From Trachelipus rathkii (taxonomy: Eukaryota > Arthropoda > Malacostraca > Isopoda > Trachelipodidae), in assembly GCA_015478945.1 (NCBI GenBank), contig JABUQX010116872.1, positions 1 to 17,500 on the forward strand: a stretch of DNA of 17,500 nt, read 5' to 3'. The position numbers were made by a program, and so were the translations under genes. Under the pieces are notes generated by a model that did no database searches, was not told the origin of the DNA, and was given only the letters and a program-made list of their open reading frames with translations. Positions 1 through 9,354 of the stretch are shown piece by piece; position 1 is the first letter of the stretch; every line of letters begins with the position of its first letter.

Positions 1-1
1 T

Positions 2-40
<39 letters not shown>

Positions 41-46
41 ATAGAG

Positions 47-80
<34 letters not shown>
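1..80. repeat. (TA)n microsatellite, two blocks
   Basis: Pure TA dinucleotides fill about 3-38 and 51-78, separated by a short non-repeat spacer. The second block directly abuts the tail of the minus-strand LINE remnant, so it may have grown from that element's AT-rich 3' tail. Array lengths in assemblies are unreliable. Confidence 0.95.
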
Positions 81-81
<1 letters not shown>

Positions 82-162
82 ATTTACTTACCTTCTGCCC
101 CAGTCCACCTCATTGAGGCACACTGCTTTCCAGGAAGCCGGCCAAATTGCACTCTTGGGGTT

Positions 163-396
163 TCACAGGTCGAGAAGGGAAGATATAGAGAATTCGGCAC
201 GGGGGGCGTCGGAGCACCCCAGAAGGATGTGCTCCATTGTGTCCTGGGAATTGTGGTGGGGAGGTAACATTGTCTGTTTGAATCTATATTTATATTGTAA
301 AAGTTTTGAGAAGACCTGATCTGCTCCGGGCGAGGTCAATTTTGGCCTCTTCTGGACAGTGTTTCTTCTATAGGGAAATTTTTGGGGAGGGGAAGT
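163..396 (-). pseudogene. LINE-type retrotransposon C-terminal remnant (zinc-ribbon-like region)
   Basis: A minus-strand frame is open for 77 codons with no start of its own. Near its end it reads DTMEHILLGCSDAPRAEF. The pattern [DE]T-x-EH-[IL]-L-x-C followed shortly by AR resembles the Cys/His segment at the C-terminus of many LINE ORF2 proteins, after the reverse transcriptase or RNase H. The first Cys pair expected in such a ribbon is not visible, so the motif is degenerate. After the stop at 163-165 a second frame continues plausibly for a few residues (about 120-160), which suggests a frameshift near the end. The 3' tail then runs through GGGGCAGAAGGTAAGTAAATA (rc of about 80-100) into (TA)n, as expected for a LINE tail merging with a microsatellite. 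The exact LINE clade cannot be told; an antisense chance ORF is the alternative. Confidence 0.5.
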
Positions 397-630
397 TTAG
401 TAAGTTGTTATTTTGTAAGTGGTTTTGCAGGCAATGCAAGTTAGTTAGATGTGGCGCATATGTGTAAGCCATGACCCCACTGGAGGAGAGTGTGGGAATA
501 ATGTTATATGTCATTATAGAATTTGAAGCAGGTATGTATATATAAGTTAAGAGCACAGCAGAAATATATACATATACAGGAGCATATATATATATAGAGA
601 GAGAAAGATATATATATATATATATATATA

Positions 631-666
<36 letters not shown>

Positions 667-902
667 TTATATATATACAGTATATATTTAAATATAGATA
701 TTTTATTTGAGCAATACTAATTTATCAACAAATATATTAACAAAGTAATATTTTACAACTGAACAGATTCATTATTGTATAAATTATCTCATTCTACTAA
801 ACGTGCTTTCAAATATAAATTTTCTTTTACTAACGAGCCTCTAGTATTTAATTCTTTTATTTAGCTAAACTGACCCTCAGATAGAAATTATCATAATTAT
901 AT
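397..902. other. AT-rich stretch with (TA)n/(GA) tracts, no gene seen
   Basis: This stretch may hold upstream sequence of the LINE remnant to about 480, but I could not read a family motif there. From about 575 to 660 it carries (TA)n with a short GAGAGA patch. The remainder to 902 is unassigned AT-rich DNA. Confidence 0.6.

Positions 903-969
<67 letters not shown>
903..969. repeat. (TGA)n microsatellite, about 22 units
   Basis: A perfect trinucleotide TGA/GAT array about 67 bp long. It is one of the few trinucleotide arrays here that is not TTA. It has no coding context: no open frame runs into it from either side. Confidence 0.97.
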
Positions 970-970
<1 letters not shown>

Positions 971-1326
971 AGTTAGAATATTGTAATCAATATTATTATT
1001 ATTATTAGAAATTACAGCAGTTAGGAGTTATCGCATGCAATATTTTTACGAGCGATAAATGGTGGACATTAAAGGTGCAGCATGTCACGAATTTTAAATA
1101 AAGATGGTGTATAAATAAATATAAACGTCTGTGGAGTCTCTAAACAACTGAATAAAGCTTTTTTGTTTTGTTATAACTGAGTTGTTAACCAATTTGCTTG
1201 CACTGTTAGGGAAAAGATATGGTATAATAGGCGTGGGCTGTGGATCACAGATTTTCTTTAGAATATACATGTGTGAATTTGTCAATTATACTTGTAGATA
1301 CATACATACATTTTTGCTTGGCCAGT
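970..1326. other. Unassigned AT-rich DNA
   Basis: No gene or transposon motif is recognised. A minus-strand frame of 63 codons at 1094-1285 has no family features and is not called. Confidence 0.6.
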
Positions 1327-1396
1327 CTGTTACCTAAATGGTTAAAATGTTCTTAATATGTTCTGTTACCTAAATTGATAAAATGTTCAATATGTT
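1327..1396. repeat. Tandem duplication of a 34-36 bp unit
   Basis: CTGTTACCTAAATGGTTAAA starts the first unit (1327-1362), and a near copy starting CTGTTACCTAAATTGATAAA follows directly (1363-1396). The second copy has a two-base deletion and a few substitutions. It looks like a two-copy minisatellite from slippage or unequal exchange. Confidence 0.85.
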
Positions 1397-2430
1397 CAAA
1401 AATGATAGATTTTGATTTGATTAAAAAAATTTAGCTTCTTTTATAATTAATAAAGCTGATATCAATTGGCAAAATTTGAAAGATGGCAAATTTCTTTTAG
1501 AAACCAAATTAATAGTTTTTTTGGTGTTTAAACTAATTTCTGGAAAATCGTAACACATTTTTTATATATATTTTATAACCATATTCTATTTGAAATTTTG
1601 GAAAACATTGTGTTTATTCTAAAGAGTCGATGAGCTTGAAACATTTAAACTTTGATTACACTTCTTAAATACAGTATTTTATTCCTTTAATCAATAACAT
1701 TGCAATAATAAATTTAAAGAGCTTATTTTTATAAACAAACACAAAAACGGAAATTTTGGAGCACTTTCAACAATAACAGAAGAGTTGGAAAACAAAAAAA
1801 AAAACTATCTCATGTAAACCCTACCAACTTTGTTTTACGAAAAGCTTAAAATATTTGCTCATATAAATGAAAATTATAATCTCACGAAATTGAATAAAGC
1901 AATTGATTCTGCAGCGAATTTTGGAAAACGTATTTTTTTACGCAAATCAATCAACCTCCGTCAAATCTTTGCATAAAATCAGAAATATGAAAAGAATAAA
2001 AAATATTTATTGAACTTATATCATTCATTCCATCTTCCTCCTTTCCTGCTCTTATATTTTTCCCATCTCAGCTTTTTTCTTCCTTTATCTCCTTCCGAAT
2101 TCATTTTTTAACATGATTTCATGAGTATTGGATTTATTATTTTTTTATATCTATATATTATTATTGTATAGTAATAAGTTGGCAATTAATAGTACTATAT
2201 GTAAAGTAATAAAGCAATAGTGAATAACACTTAAAAGGTAAAAGTTAGTTTTAACATTAGGATTTTGCTCCAGATAGAATTAAGATCTGCATTTTACAGC
2301 AGTACTTTCATTACATAGCTAACTAAAGCTTTTAGATAAAAAGAAAAACAGGCAAATTTGTAGTTAATAAGATACAATGAAATTTACTAACTGAACATCT
2401 ATTATGACATGTAACTATCATTCAGTTACA
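1397..2430. other. Unassigned AT-rich DNA, about 1 kb
   Basis: This is the longest stretch in the window free of obvious simple repeats, apart from homopolymer A/T runs. I see no open frame above 60 codons and no transposon motif. It could be intergenic or intronic DNA, or an old unrecognisable repeat. Confidence 0.6.
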
Positions 2431-2504
2431 CTCTAACACACACACACACATCCACACACACACACACAACACATACACACACACACACACACACCACACA
2501 CACA

Positions 2505-2535
<31 letters not shown>

Positions 2536-2566
2536 GTATTATATATATATATATATATATATATAA
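2431..2566. repeat. Compound (CA)n-(TA)n microsatellite
   Basis: An interrupted CA tract to about 2512 runs directly into (TA)n to about 2566. The order CA then TA is the reverse complement of the (TA)n-(TG)n tract at 4843-5055. Confidence 0.95.
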
Positions 2567-3400
2567 GGATATATATTGTACTATGATATACTAATTAATT
2601 TAATATATATTGTAATTATTTATATATATGTATATAAATACTATTGTTATATTTTATATTATATAATATTAATTTTATATAATTTATATCTATAATAAAT
2701 GAATTTAATATTAATTTAAAATCTAACTTTAAGTTTAAAAAGTATATATATATATATATATTATTATTATATATATAATATAAGTGTTATATATTAAGAT
2801 ATATATATAATAGTATACTAGCTAATATAATGTTAGTTAAAAACTTATATATATATATTGTTTAGTATATATATCATTTATAAATATGTATTAATTATTA
2901 TTATAGCTTTAGTAAATATTTATTTAAGTAATATATATATATATATGAAAAATATATAAATTAAAACTAACTTTTTTTTCTATTTTAAATTTATTAGATA
3001 TAATATATATATTTATTATATTCATTATTTAATAATATACTATAATATAGTATAAATAAAGTATTTTCTAAACAATATACTTAGTAAATAGTAAAAATGT
3101 ACTATAATAATGCCTATATATAAATTATATATCATATATTATATTATATTAATATATATATCGGTATATATATATATATCATTTATAGCAAAATAATATA
3201 TACGTTTTAAGTATATATATAATATAATTATAACATTTGTTATATATTTTCTATATACATATATATATATATAATTATATAATATCATAAATTTATATAA
3301 TAATTAAGTATTTTATACTATATAATTATATATACATTAATAATTATATAATTTATATAATTTAATTTATAATTTAGGTATATAATTTATCCGAGCAAGT
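2567..3400. repeat. Degenerate TA-rich low-complexity DNA
   Basis: Almost entirely A and T, with many short ATATAT and TTAATA patches. It appears to be decayed TA/TAA satellite-like DNA. No coding signal is visible on either strand. Confidence 0.8.
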
Positions 3401-3481
3401 CATATCATTCCATCTGAGAAATACATCATGGATTCATATCACAATGATCATCATTCCGCCAGTATTCATCATCATCCATCA

Positions 3482-3590
3482 CGTAAACTGATTGACGGAA
3501 GATTGTATAAATTACCTTCTATCCCAGACTGGGGTAAATGAGTCACATGCCAGTACTAAAATTGTGAATATTTTATATCTTTTGCTTTCA
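3482..3590 (+). repeat. Left piece of a dispersed repeat, copy of 16525-16592
   Basis: CGTAAACTGATTGACG followed by AAGATT(T)GTATAAAT, then TAAAATTGTGAATATTTTAT and TTTGCTTTCA, matches 16525-16592 nearly base for base. The difference is a 44-bp insert (about 3513-3556) lying just after the TATAAAT. The same repeat resumes at 4225-4294. The two pieces keep the order and orientation of the copy at 16.5 kb. The repeat carries a TATA-like box and may be LTR-derived, but this is not shown. Confidence 0.85.
3513..3556 (-). mobile_element. Short insert resembling a LINE 3' tail
   Basis: This 44-bp block is absent from the 16.5-kb copy of the surrounding repeat, so it looks like an insertion. Its reverse complement contains TGGGATAGAAGGTAA, close to TGGGGCAGAAGGTAA in the tail of the LINE remnant near position 90. 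A severely 5'-truncated LINE insertion would explain it. The match is short, so chance is possible. Confidence 0.35.
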
Positions 3591-3599
3591 ATCTGGAAT

Positions 3600-4800
3600 A
3601 CCAGGAGAAAATTAGTAGAAGATTATGACGCAAGTCGAAAAGAAACCCCAAAGCTTTAAACCGCCCCCTTTAAGATACTGTGTTACAGTGAGAACTCGTC
3701 CTCAGCCATAAAAATCCACCTAAGGAACTGTTCACGGGTGAACGCACGTACCGGACCCACTCATGTGACTGTCTAGTAACTCGTCAATGTAGGGGTTCAT
3801 CCCTTGGTCCCATGTGTGGGAGAATATACACGATGAGCTTCCCTTTTCACACAAGCTACTGCCATTTCACTTTCCTTTATTATATTGATTCATTCATTCA
3901 CACCTCTCGCCCTCTGCAACTCACATTGCCTTCTGCCTTCAGGCATTCCCTTTAACTGACTTCAACTCTTCACTTTTTCTTCGGTTCCAAGCCAAGGCAT
4001 TTCCAGCACATCTAACCACAATATATCGCTTGAACTCACACAATACCTGAAACTATCATCCATCCTTTCCACATGACCAACAATTCAATCGTCCGTTCAT
4101 TCTATTTCTCATCATTTACTCTTTTATCCTTCTACCACAAATTTTATTATACAATTTCCTATGCTTATTCCTCATTTTATCAGTTCTTCTGACACCAGTA
4201 TTGTTTAAGTAACGCCCTAGATTACAAAGTAATTGTAGTAATGTTTTTTAAAATGTAATATGGTGTTGTAATTTCAATGTGGATAATGTCGTCGCGCATC
4301 TGTTATATCTTTCTTAACATTATACCTCTTAAAAATTTCAGACTCCTATAATTTTCACTACGTATAACAATTAACAAACAGGATAAGCCTAAGCATACCC
4401 TCAAAGTCAGATAACCGCTAAGGTCGCACTGTCAAGATCATCGACCAATGATTTAATTTGCTTCAGACCAGTTCCTCTGCATAGTTCAGACAATCTTTTA
4501 CACTAACTACAATACTTTAGCACATTCGTCGCTTGTTCTCCTCATTTTTTATTCTCAGTCATACATCCTAATTATACATGAACATAACATAACATCATCA
4601 CCGAGGACTGAGTCTTCACGTTCACAACACATAACTTTACTCTTTATCTACGTTTACTTTACAACCCCTCCTTTTTTACACACCCATCCAAATCCCTCTA
4701 CCAATCTCAAAAACTCTCTTCAGATTCGCCACACAAACCAGATCATCCCGCATATAATTAGTGGCCACCCTCCACTCTCTTCCCTTCTCCATCATTCTAA
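3600..4800 (-). mobile_element. Non-LTR (LINE) retrotransposon, reverse transcriptase to C-terminus, frameshifted
   Basis: On the minus strand the reading goes from right to left. At 4742-4757 the reverse transcriptase motif C appears as LYA then DD, with one extra base (in the CCC at 4747-4749) splitting YADD. Downstream in shifted frames come SEESLRLVEGFGWVCKK and DKSKVM (about 4630-4715), TSDECAK (4516-4537), and IKSLVDDL near 4430-4460. RNKHRKLYNK lies near 4160, and the conserved C-terminal GHVERM at 4061-4078 is followed by CAGN and a basic stretch. These pieces occur in the order and rough spacing expected for a LINE ORF2, whose product makes cDNA at the nicked target. Several frameshifts and stops make it dead. 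A 3' untranslated segment runs to about 3600. A 69-bp foreign patch (4225-4294) lies inside it. The motif style resembles LINEs common in decapods (from memory, not searched). Confidence 0.8.
4225..4294 (+). repeat. Right piece of the dispersed repeat, copy of 16712-16780
   Basis: AAAGTAATTGTAGTAATGTT and the following ATGTAATATGGTGTTGTAA, TCAATGTGG and ATGTCGT match 16712-16780 with a few substitutions and one- to two-base indels. It sits within the LINE remnant, between its reverse transcriptase part and its GHVERM part, and in the same orientation as the 3482-3590 piece. Confidence 0.85.
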
Positions 4801-4842
4801 CACTTCCCCTGCCACCCCCACCTCTATTCTTTCATAACCCCA

Positions 4843-4866
4843 ATATATATATATCATATATATTAT

Positions 4867-4919
<53 letters not shown>

Positions 4920-4965
4920 AGCCTATTATATATTATATCTTATATATATATAATATAATATTATG

Positions 4966-5006
<41 letters not shown>

Positions 5007-5055
5007 GTGTGTGTTGTGTGGTGTGTTGTGTGTGTGTGGTGGTGTGTGGTGTAGT
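4843..5055. repeat. Compound (TA)n-(TG)n microsatellite
   Basis: TA-rich repeats to about 4964 lead into an interrupted TG tract from about 4969 to 5050. The open frames that run through it (poly Ile/Tyr on one frame, poly Cys/Val and His/Thr on others) are artefacts of the dinucleotide repeat. Confidence 0.95.
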
Positions 5056-5226
5056 TGTGTATAAGCGTAAAGTATGGACGGATAATCGTGTATGTTGTCC
5101 TTTCGTGTGTGTTGATTCAGAGATGAAAGAAGGCAGTACGTGCTTAATTTTCTGATCTTCAGGGTTTTGAACAAAGTGAAAGTAAATATTAATTTCCTCT
5201 TACTATTAGAAATTAGATAATTAAAT
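5056..5226. other. Unassigned spacer
   Basis: Mixed-composition DNA between two microsatellites. No motif was recognised. Confidence 0.5.
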
Positions 5227-5595
5227 CATTATTATTATTATTATTATTATTATATTATTATTATTATTATTAGTTATTATTATTAGCTACTTGGCTCTTA
5301 TTGATTGATGATGTGAGTTATATTCTTCTTGTTCTTTTTTATTACTATTTACTTATTTATTTATTAGTTATTTATATTATATATATTAAAGGTTAATTTT
5401 TCTTATTATTTTATTAATTATTATTTATTATGTATTAATTTCATTTATTTTAAATATTTATTAATGATTATTAATTTATTGATTATTATTTTATATGTCA
5501 TTTATTTTTAATAATAGTATTATTATTATAGTATTATTTAATTATTATTATTTTATTATAATTATTATTAATTAATTTATTATTATTATTATTTA

Positions 5596-5630
<35 letters not shown>

Positions 5631-5664
5631 ATTATTATTATTATTATTATTATTTTATTATTTT
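5227..5664. repeat. (TTA)n microsatellite block 1
   Basis: Long runs of TTA/ATT interrupted by TTTA and single-base changes. Runs near 5580-5655 are the purest. This begins a roughly 4-kb region dominated by the same trinucleotide. Confidence 0.95.
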
Positions 5665-5850
5665 GGAATGTTTCTTCATATAAAAAATTTTTTCATAGGT
5701 ATCAGGAATCACCCAGTCCCTATAGCGTCTTCTTCAGTAAATATATTTGAAAATACCACTTAGTTTGCAAAATACCCAAAGCGCTAGATACTAAAATACA
5801 TTTACAAATGATAAGAATAATACAAATTTTACTTTTCTTATTTTTTTTAT
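5665..5850. other. Unassigned island between (TTA)n blocks
   Basis: About 190 bp of more complex sequence containing GTATCAGGAATCACCCAGTC and an A-rich end. It may be a fragment of an unidentified transposon. No open frame is visible. Confidence 0.5.
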
Positions 5851-6592
5851 TCTTATATATTATTATTATTATTTTTTATTATGATTAGTTATTATATTAT
5901 ATATTATTATTATTATTAATCTATTATTATTTATTATTATTATTATTATTAATATTATTATTATTGATTGATTATTAATGTATTATTATTATTATTATTT
6001 ACTATTGATTTTATATTATTATTAATATATTATTTATTCATTATTATTATATTATTATTAATTATTATTATTTTATTATTATATTATCATTCCTGTTAAT
6101 TATTATTATTATTCTATTATTTTATTATTATTATTATTATTTTATTATATTAATTAGATATTATTATTATTTAATTATTAATTTAGAGTTATTGTTTTTG
6201 GATCACCCTGTTATTATTGTTTATTGTTATTGTTTATATTTGTTATTGTTATTGTATTTATTATTATTATTATTATATTATTATTATATATTATTCACAT
6301 TATTATTATTATTATTCTTATTTTATTATTATTATTATTGAAATTATATATTATTATTAATTATTATTATTATTATAATTTGATAAATTATAATTATATT
6401 TAATTATTATTATTATATTATTATATGTTATTATTTATGTGTTATTTTATCTCATTATTATTATTATATTATTTTTAATTTATTTATTAATTATTATTAA
6501 TTATTATTTTATATATGTTATTATTTATTATTAGTTATTATTAATTTATTTATTAATATATTATTATTATTAATTATTTATTATTATCATTT
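5851..6592. repeat. (TTA)n microsatellite block 2
   Basis: Degenerate TTA/ATT repeats with a few short islands, for example around 6185-6235. It ends abruptly where the Penelope-like remnant begins. Confidence 0.95.
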
Positions 6593-6639
6593 CGCTCAAT
6601 ATCTTGCTAGAAATCATTATGAACTTTTATAAGTAGAAA

Positions 6640-7181
6640 TTCTCGAAAAAAAAGCAGAAAATAATAGGGATAGTTTGACTTTCTTTTTTGAAAAGCATAT
6701 CACCTTTAAAAAATTTAATTATGAAAATATCAGGTCGAGGAAAATAATTTAATATACATCAAGTTCAAATCTAACGCTAAAGAAATAAAACTTAGATGTT
6801 ACTATAAGCCACTGAAACTTTCTTCTATGTTTTCTGAAAGAAATAGTGGGACTAGGGAGAATGTGAATCATGTAGTATATCAATTTCTCTGTAATAAAGA
6901 TGGCTGCAATGCCTCTTACATCGGGTACACTACTAATTCTCTCAAACCTCGTGTCTCACAACATAGATACAGGCCTAGTAAGATCTTTGAACACTTGAAA
7001 AACGATCACGGAACCCCTAAACCCAATCTCGACATTTCTAATTTCAATACACTACACCGAGCAGGAAATTTTTTTTGAAATGAGGCTTGCTGAGTCCCTC
7101 TTAATAAAAAAGCACAAGATAATTATCAACATCAAGTATAATGAAATGGAAAATTTTTTGAACTTTTTTAGGTTTGGCTAG
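6640..7181 (+). mobile_element. Penelope-like element, 3' part with GIY-YIG endonuclease, frameshifted
   Basis: Penelope-like elements encode a reverse transcriptase followed by a GIY-YIG nuclease; only the end is present here. A first frame (about 6640-6748) reads EILEKKAENNRDSLTFFFEK. A second frame (6725-7078) reads KSNAKEIKLRCYYKPLKLSS, then HVVYQFLC, a second Cys in DGC, and SYIGYTTNSLKPRVSQH. VVYQF plus YIGYTT form the GIY-YIG signature with the zinc-linker CxxxxxC typical of these elements; the downstream Arg and His are also in place. A stop follows a run of eight T at 7069-7076. One base shift there recovers a third frame (7065-7181) with EMRLAESLLIKKH, which holds the expected catalytic Glu, ending at TAG 7179-7181. 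The element is dead from at least two frameshifts and 5' truncation. Confidence 0.88.
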
Positions 7182-7199
7182 TTAGAATCTCTCTGTTGA

Positions 7200-7312
7200 T
7201 TATTTAATTAAATGAATGAGTCACAGGAGATTTTACTCTCCATCAGAGGGATTCGAACATTGGACACCGCATTGCAGTGTTAACAATAACCGGATGCTCT
7301 AACCACTAAAGA
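7200..7312 (-). mobile_element. tRNA-derived SINE or tRNA-like relic
   Basis: On the minus strand, TAGTGGTTAGAGCA (7295-7308) resembles an internal RNA polymerase III A box. GTTCGAATCCC (7248-7258) is a near-perfect B box, and their spacing of about 40 bases fits a tRNA. The T-arm stem does not pair well and no acceptor stem closes, so it is not a working tRNA gene. Downstream of the B box, GGAGAGTAAAATCTCC can form a small hairpin and the sequence ends AT-rich, which suits a short SINE. It lies tail to tail with the Penelope-like fragment. A decayed tRNA pseudogene is the alternative. Confidence 0.6.
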
Positions 7313-7618
7313 TTTTAGATTTAACGGTAGTTATAAAACTTTAATTTGTTACTTCACATTTATATTTTTAAATTTAAATAACATTTAATTTGTTTCATAC
7401 TTTCTTTGTAAATTATGTTCTAGAACTCGTTTTCTGAGATAGATAGAGCCTGATATTAGTGCCAAGGCGAAATATAGATTAAAAGTCGAAGCCAGCTGCT
7501 CTTTTCTACTTGCTCTAGAATAGTCCTTAAAATAAACACTCTTATCATGTTGCGGTTGATGAATTTAGGAAATTGAAAAGGCTTGCAAATCTCACATTAT
7601 ATTAGAAGCTGATATAAA
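7313..7618. other. Unassigned DNA between SINE-like relic and (TTA)n
   Basis: About 300 bp of moderately complex sequence. The part around 7435-7560 is relatively GC-richer than its surroundings and may belong to another transposon, but no motif was recognised. Confidence 0.5.
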
Positions 7619-7709
7619 ACTTATTAATATTATTGTTATTATTGTTATAACTACCATTATTATAGTTTTTAATTATTTAATTGAATTGTTATTTTTTATT
7701 ATCATATAT

Positions 7710-7754
<45 letters not shown>

Positions 7755-8815
7755 TTTATATATTATTATTACTATTATTATTATTATATTATTATTTAAT
7801 ATATATTAATATATATTCAAGGATATATAATTATTATGTTCTATTTTTATTATTTATTTATATGTAATTACATATTTGCTCACATATCCTCGCGAATTAA
7901 ATTGTAGTATTGAAATTTGAGTATTATTAGAAATTAATATTAAGTAAATTATATATTATTATTATTTATATCCTTTGCAAATTTAAGTATTAATTCAATA
8001 TTATATATATATCTATATGTATTATTATTATTATTATTAATTATTAAATTATTATTATTATTATATATTAATTTGTTTATTCTATTAATGTATTTATATT
8101 ATATTAGTCATTAATTATTTATTTATTTATTATTATTTATTTATAGTATTATTATTATTATTATATTCTTTATATATTATTTATTATTTATTTATGTATT
8201 ATTTTATATATTATTTATTATTAATTTATAATTAAATATAATTTTTAATTATTTTCATAGGATTTAGTAGGTAATTTATTTCTTAATTTATTAACTATAT
8301 TAATATAAATTATTAATTATAATTATTTATATTATTATTATTTATTATTATTATTATTCTTATTTTATTCTTAATATTATTTTCATTATATTATTATTAG
8401 AATAATTCATTATTTATTAATTTTATTTTATTATAAAAAAATAGTCATTATTTTGAAATATTTTATAAATTTAATCATCAGATTAGTTCTTTTTATTAGT
8501 TAAGTAGTTAATGTAGTTATGTAGTAGTAGTAGTAAGTAGTTAAATAACTAATAAATATATCAATTTTATTTTTATTATTATTATATTAATTATTTTTTT
8601 ATTATTATTATTATAATTATTATTATAATATTAATAATATTGAATTTTATATTATTGTTATTATTATTATTATTATTATTATTTTATTATTATTATTATT
8701 ATAATTATTTAATTATTATTATTATTATTATTTATATATTATTATTATCATTATTATTATTATTTAATTATTATTATATTATTATTATTATTATATTATT
8801 ATTTCAGGTATCTAA
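7619..8815. repeat. (TTA)n microsatellite block 3, degenerate
   Basis: TTA/ATT and TTTA repeats with short interruptions, including a GTAGTAGTAGTA patch near 8520-8537. Poly-Leu/Ile/Tyr open frames here are repeat artefacts. Confidence 0.92.
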
Positions 8816-8898
8816 TCACATTTATCATTGCTTTATTTTTGTTAATTGCTACTTTTATTATTTTTAATTAAGTTTATACTTTTAATATTAAAAAAAAA

Positions 8899-8967
<69 letters not shown>
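8899..8967. repeat. Pure (TTA)n run
   Basis: About 23 uninterrupted TTA/ATT units follow an A9 run. It is among the longest perfect trinucleotide runs in the window, which suggests recent expansion compared with the decayed blocks around it. Confidence 0.95.
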
Positions 8968-8969
<2 letters not shown>

Positions 8970-9056
8970 ACTCCTCATTACAATTTTTAGCACATTTACT
9001 AAAGCATTGTTCATTAAATGAGAAAAGAATTGCAAAATATTTTATAATTAGTTATT

Positions 9057-9187
9057 ATTTATATTAATATTATTAATTATTATTATTATTTATTATTTAT
9101 AAATTATATCATTATTTAAATTTTGCTTTGATAATTAAGATTCCAAAAATGTAAAATTAGGCTTATTATATTTAATTATTATTATTA

Positions 9188-9229
<42 letters not shown>

Positions 9230-9241
9230 TATTATTATTAT
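9057..9241. repeat. (TTA)n microsatellite block 4
   Basis: Two TTA runs, with the purer one at about 9176-9240, separated by about 90 bp of AT-rich sequence. Confidence 0.92.
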
Positions 9242-9314
9242 GTAAACTTTGTGCAAATTGCTTAAAACTTATTATTAAGTTAAAAAATTTCATTAAATAA
9301 GAAAAGTACTGCAA

Positions 9315-9318
<4 letters not shown>

Positions 9319-9351
<33 letters not shown>
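9319..9351. repeat. (AG)n microsatellite, about 16 units
   Basis: A perfect AG run of about 33 bp. It is the only polypurine dinucleotide array in the window. Confidence 0.97.

Positions 9352-9354
<3 letters not shown>

Noticed and set aside
85..96. Strong splice-donor-like AAGGTAAGTA on the minus strand
   Set aside because: It lies in the 3' tail of a LINE remnant, with no open host exon upstream and only (TA)n downstream.
368..556. Minus-strand 62-codon open frame upstream of the first LINE remnant
   Set aside because: It is in a different frame from the DTMEHILLGC frame, has no motif and begins in AT-rich repeat-like DNA.
4761..5174. Open frames through (TA)n and (TG)n on both strands (poly Ile/Tyr, Cys/Val, His/Thr)
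   Set aside because: They are translations of dinucleotide repeats, and the flanks have no protein-like features.
8640..9067. Two open frames of almost pure Leu/Ile/Tyr
   Set aside because: They arise from (TTA)n read in different phases; no signal peptide or membrane protein is implied.
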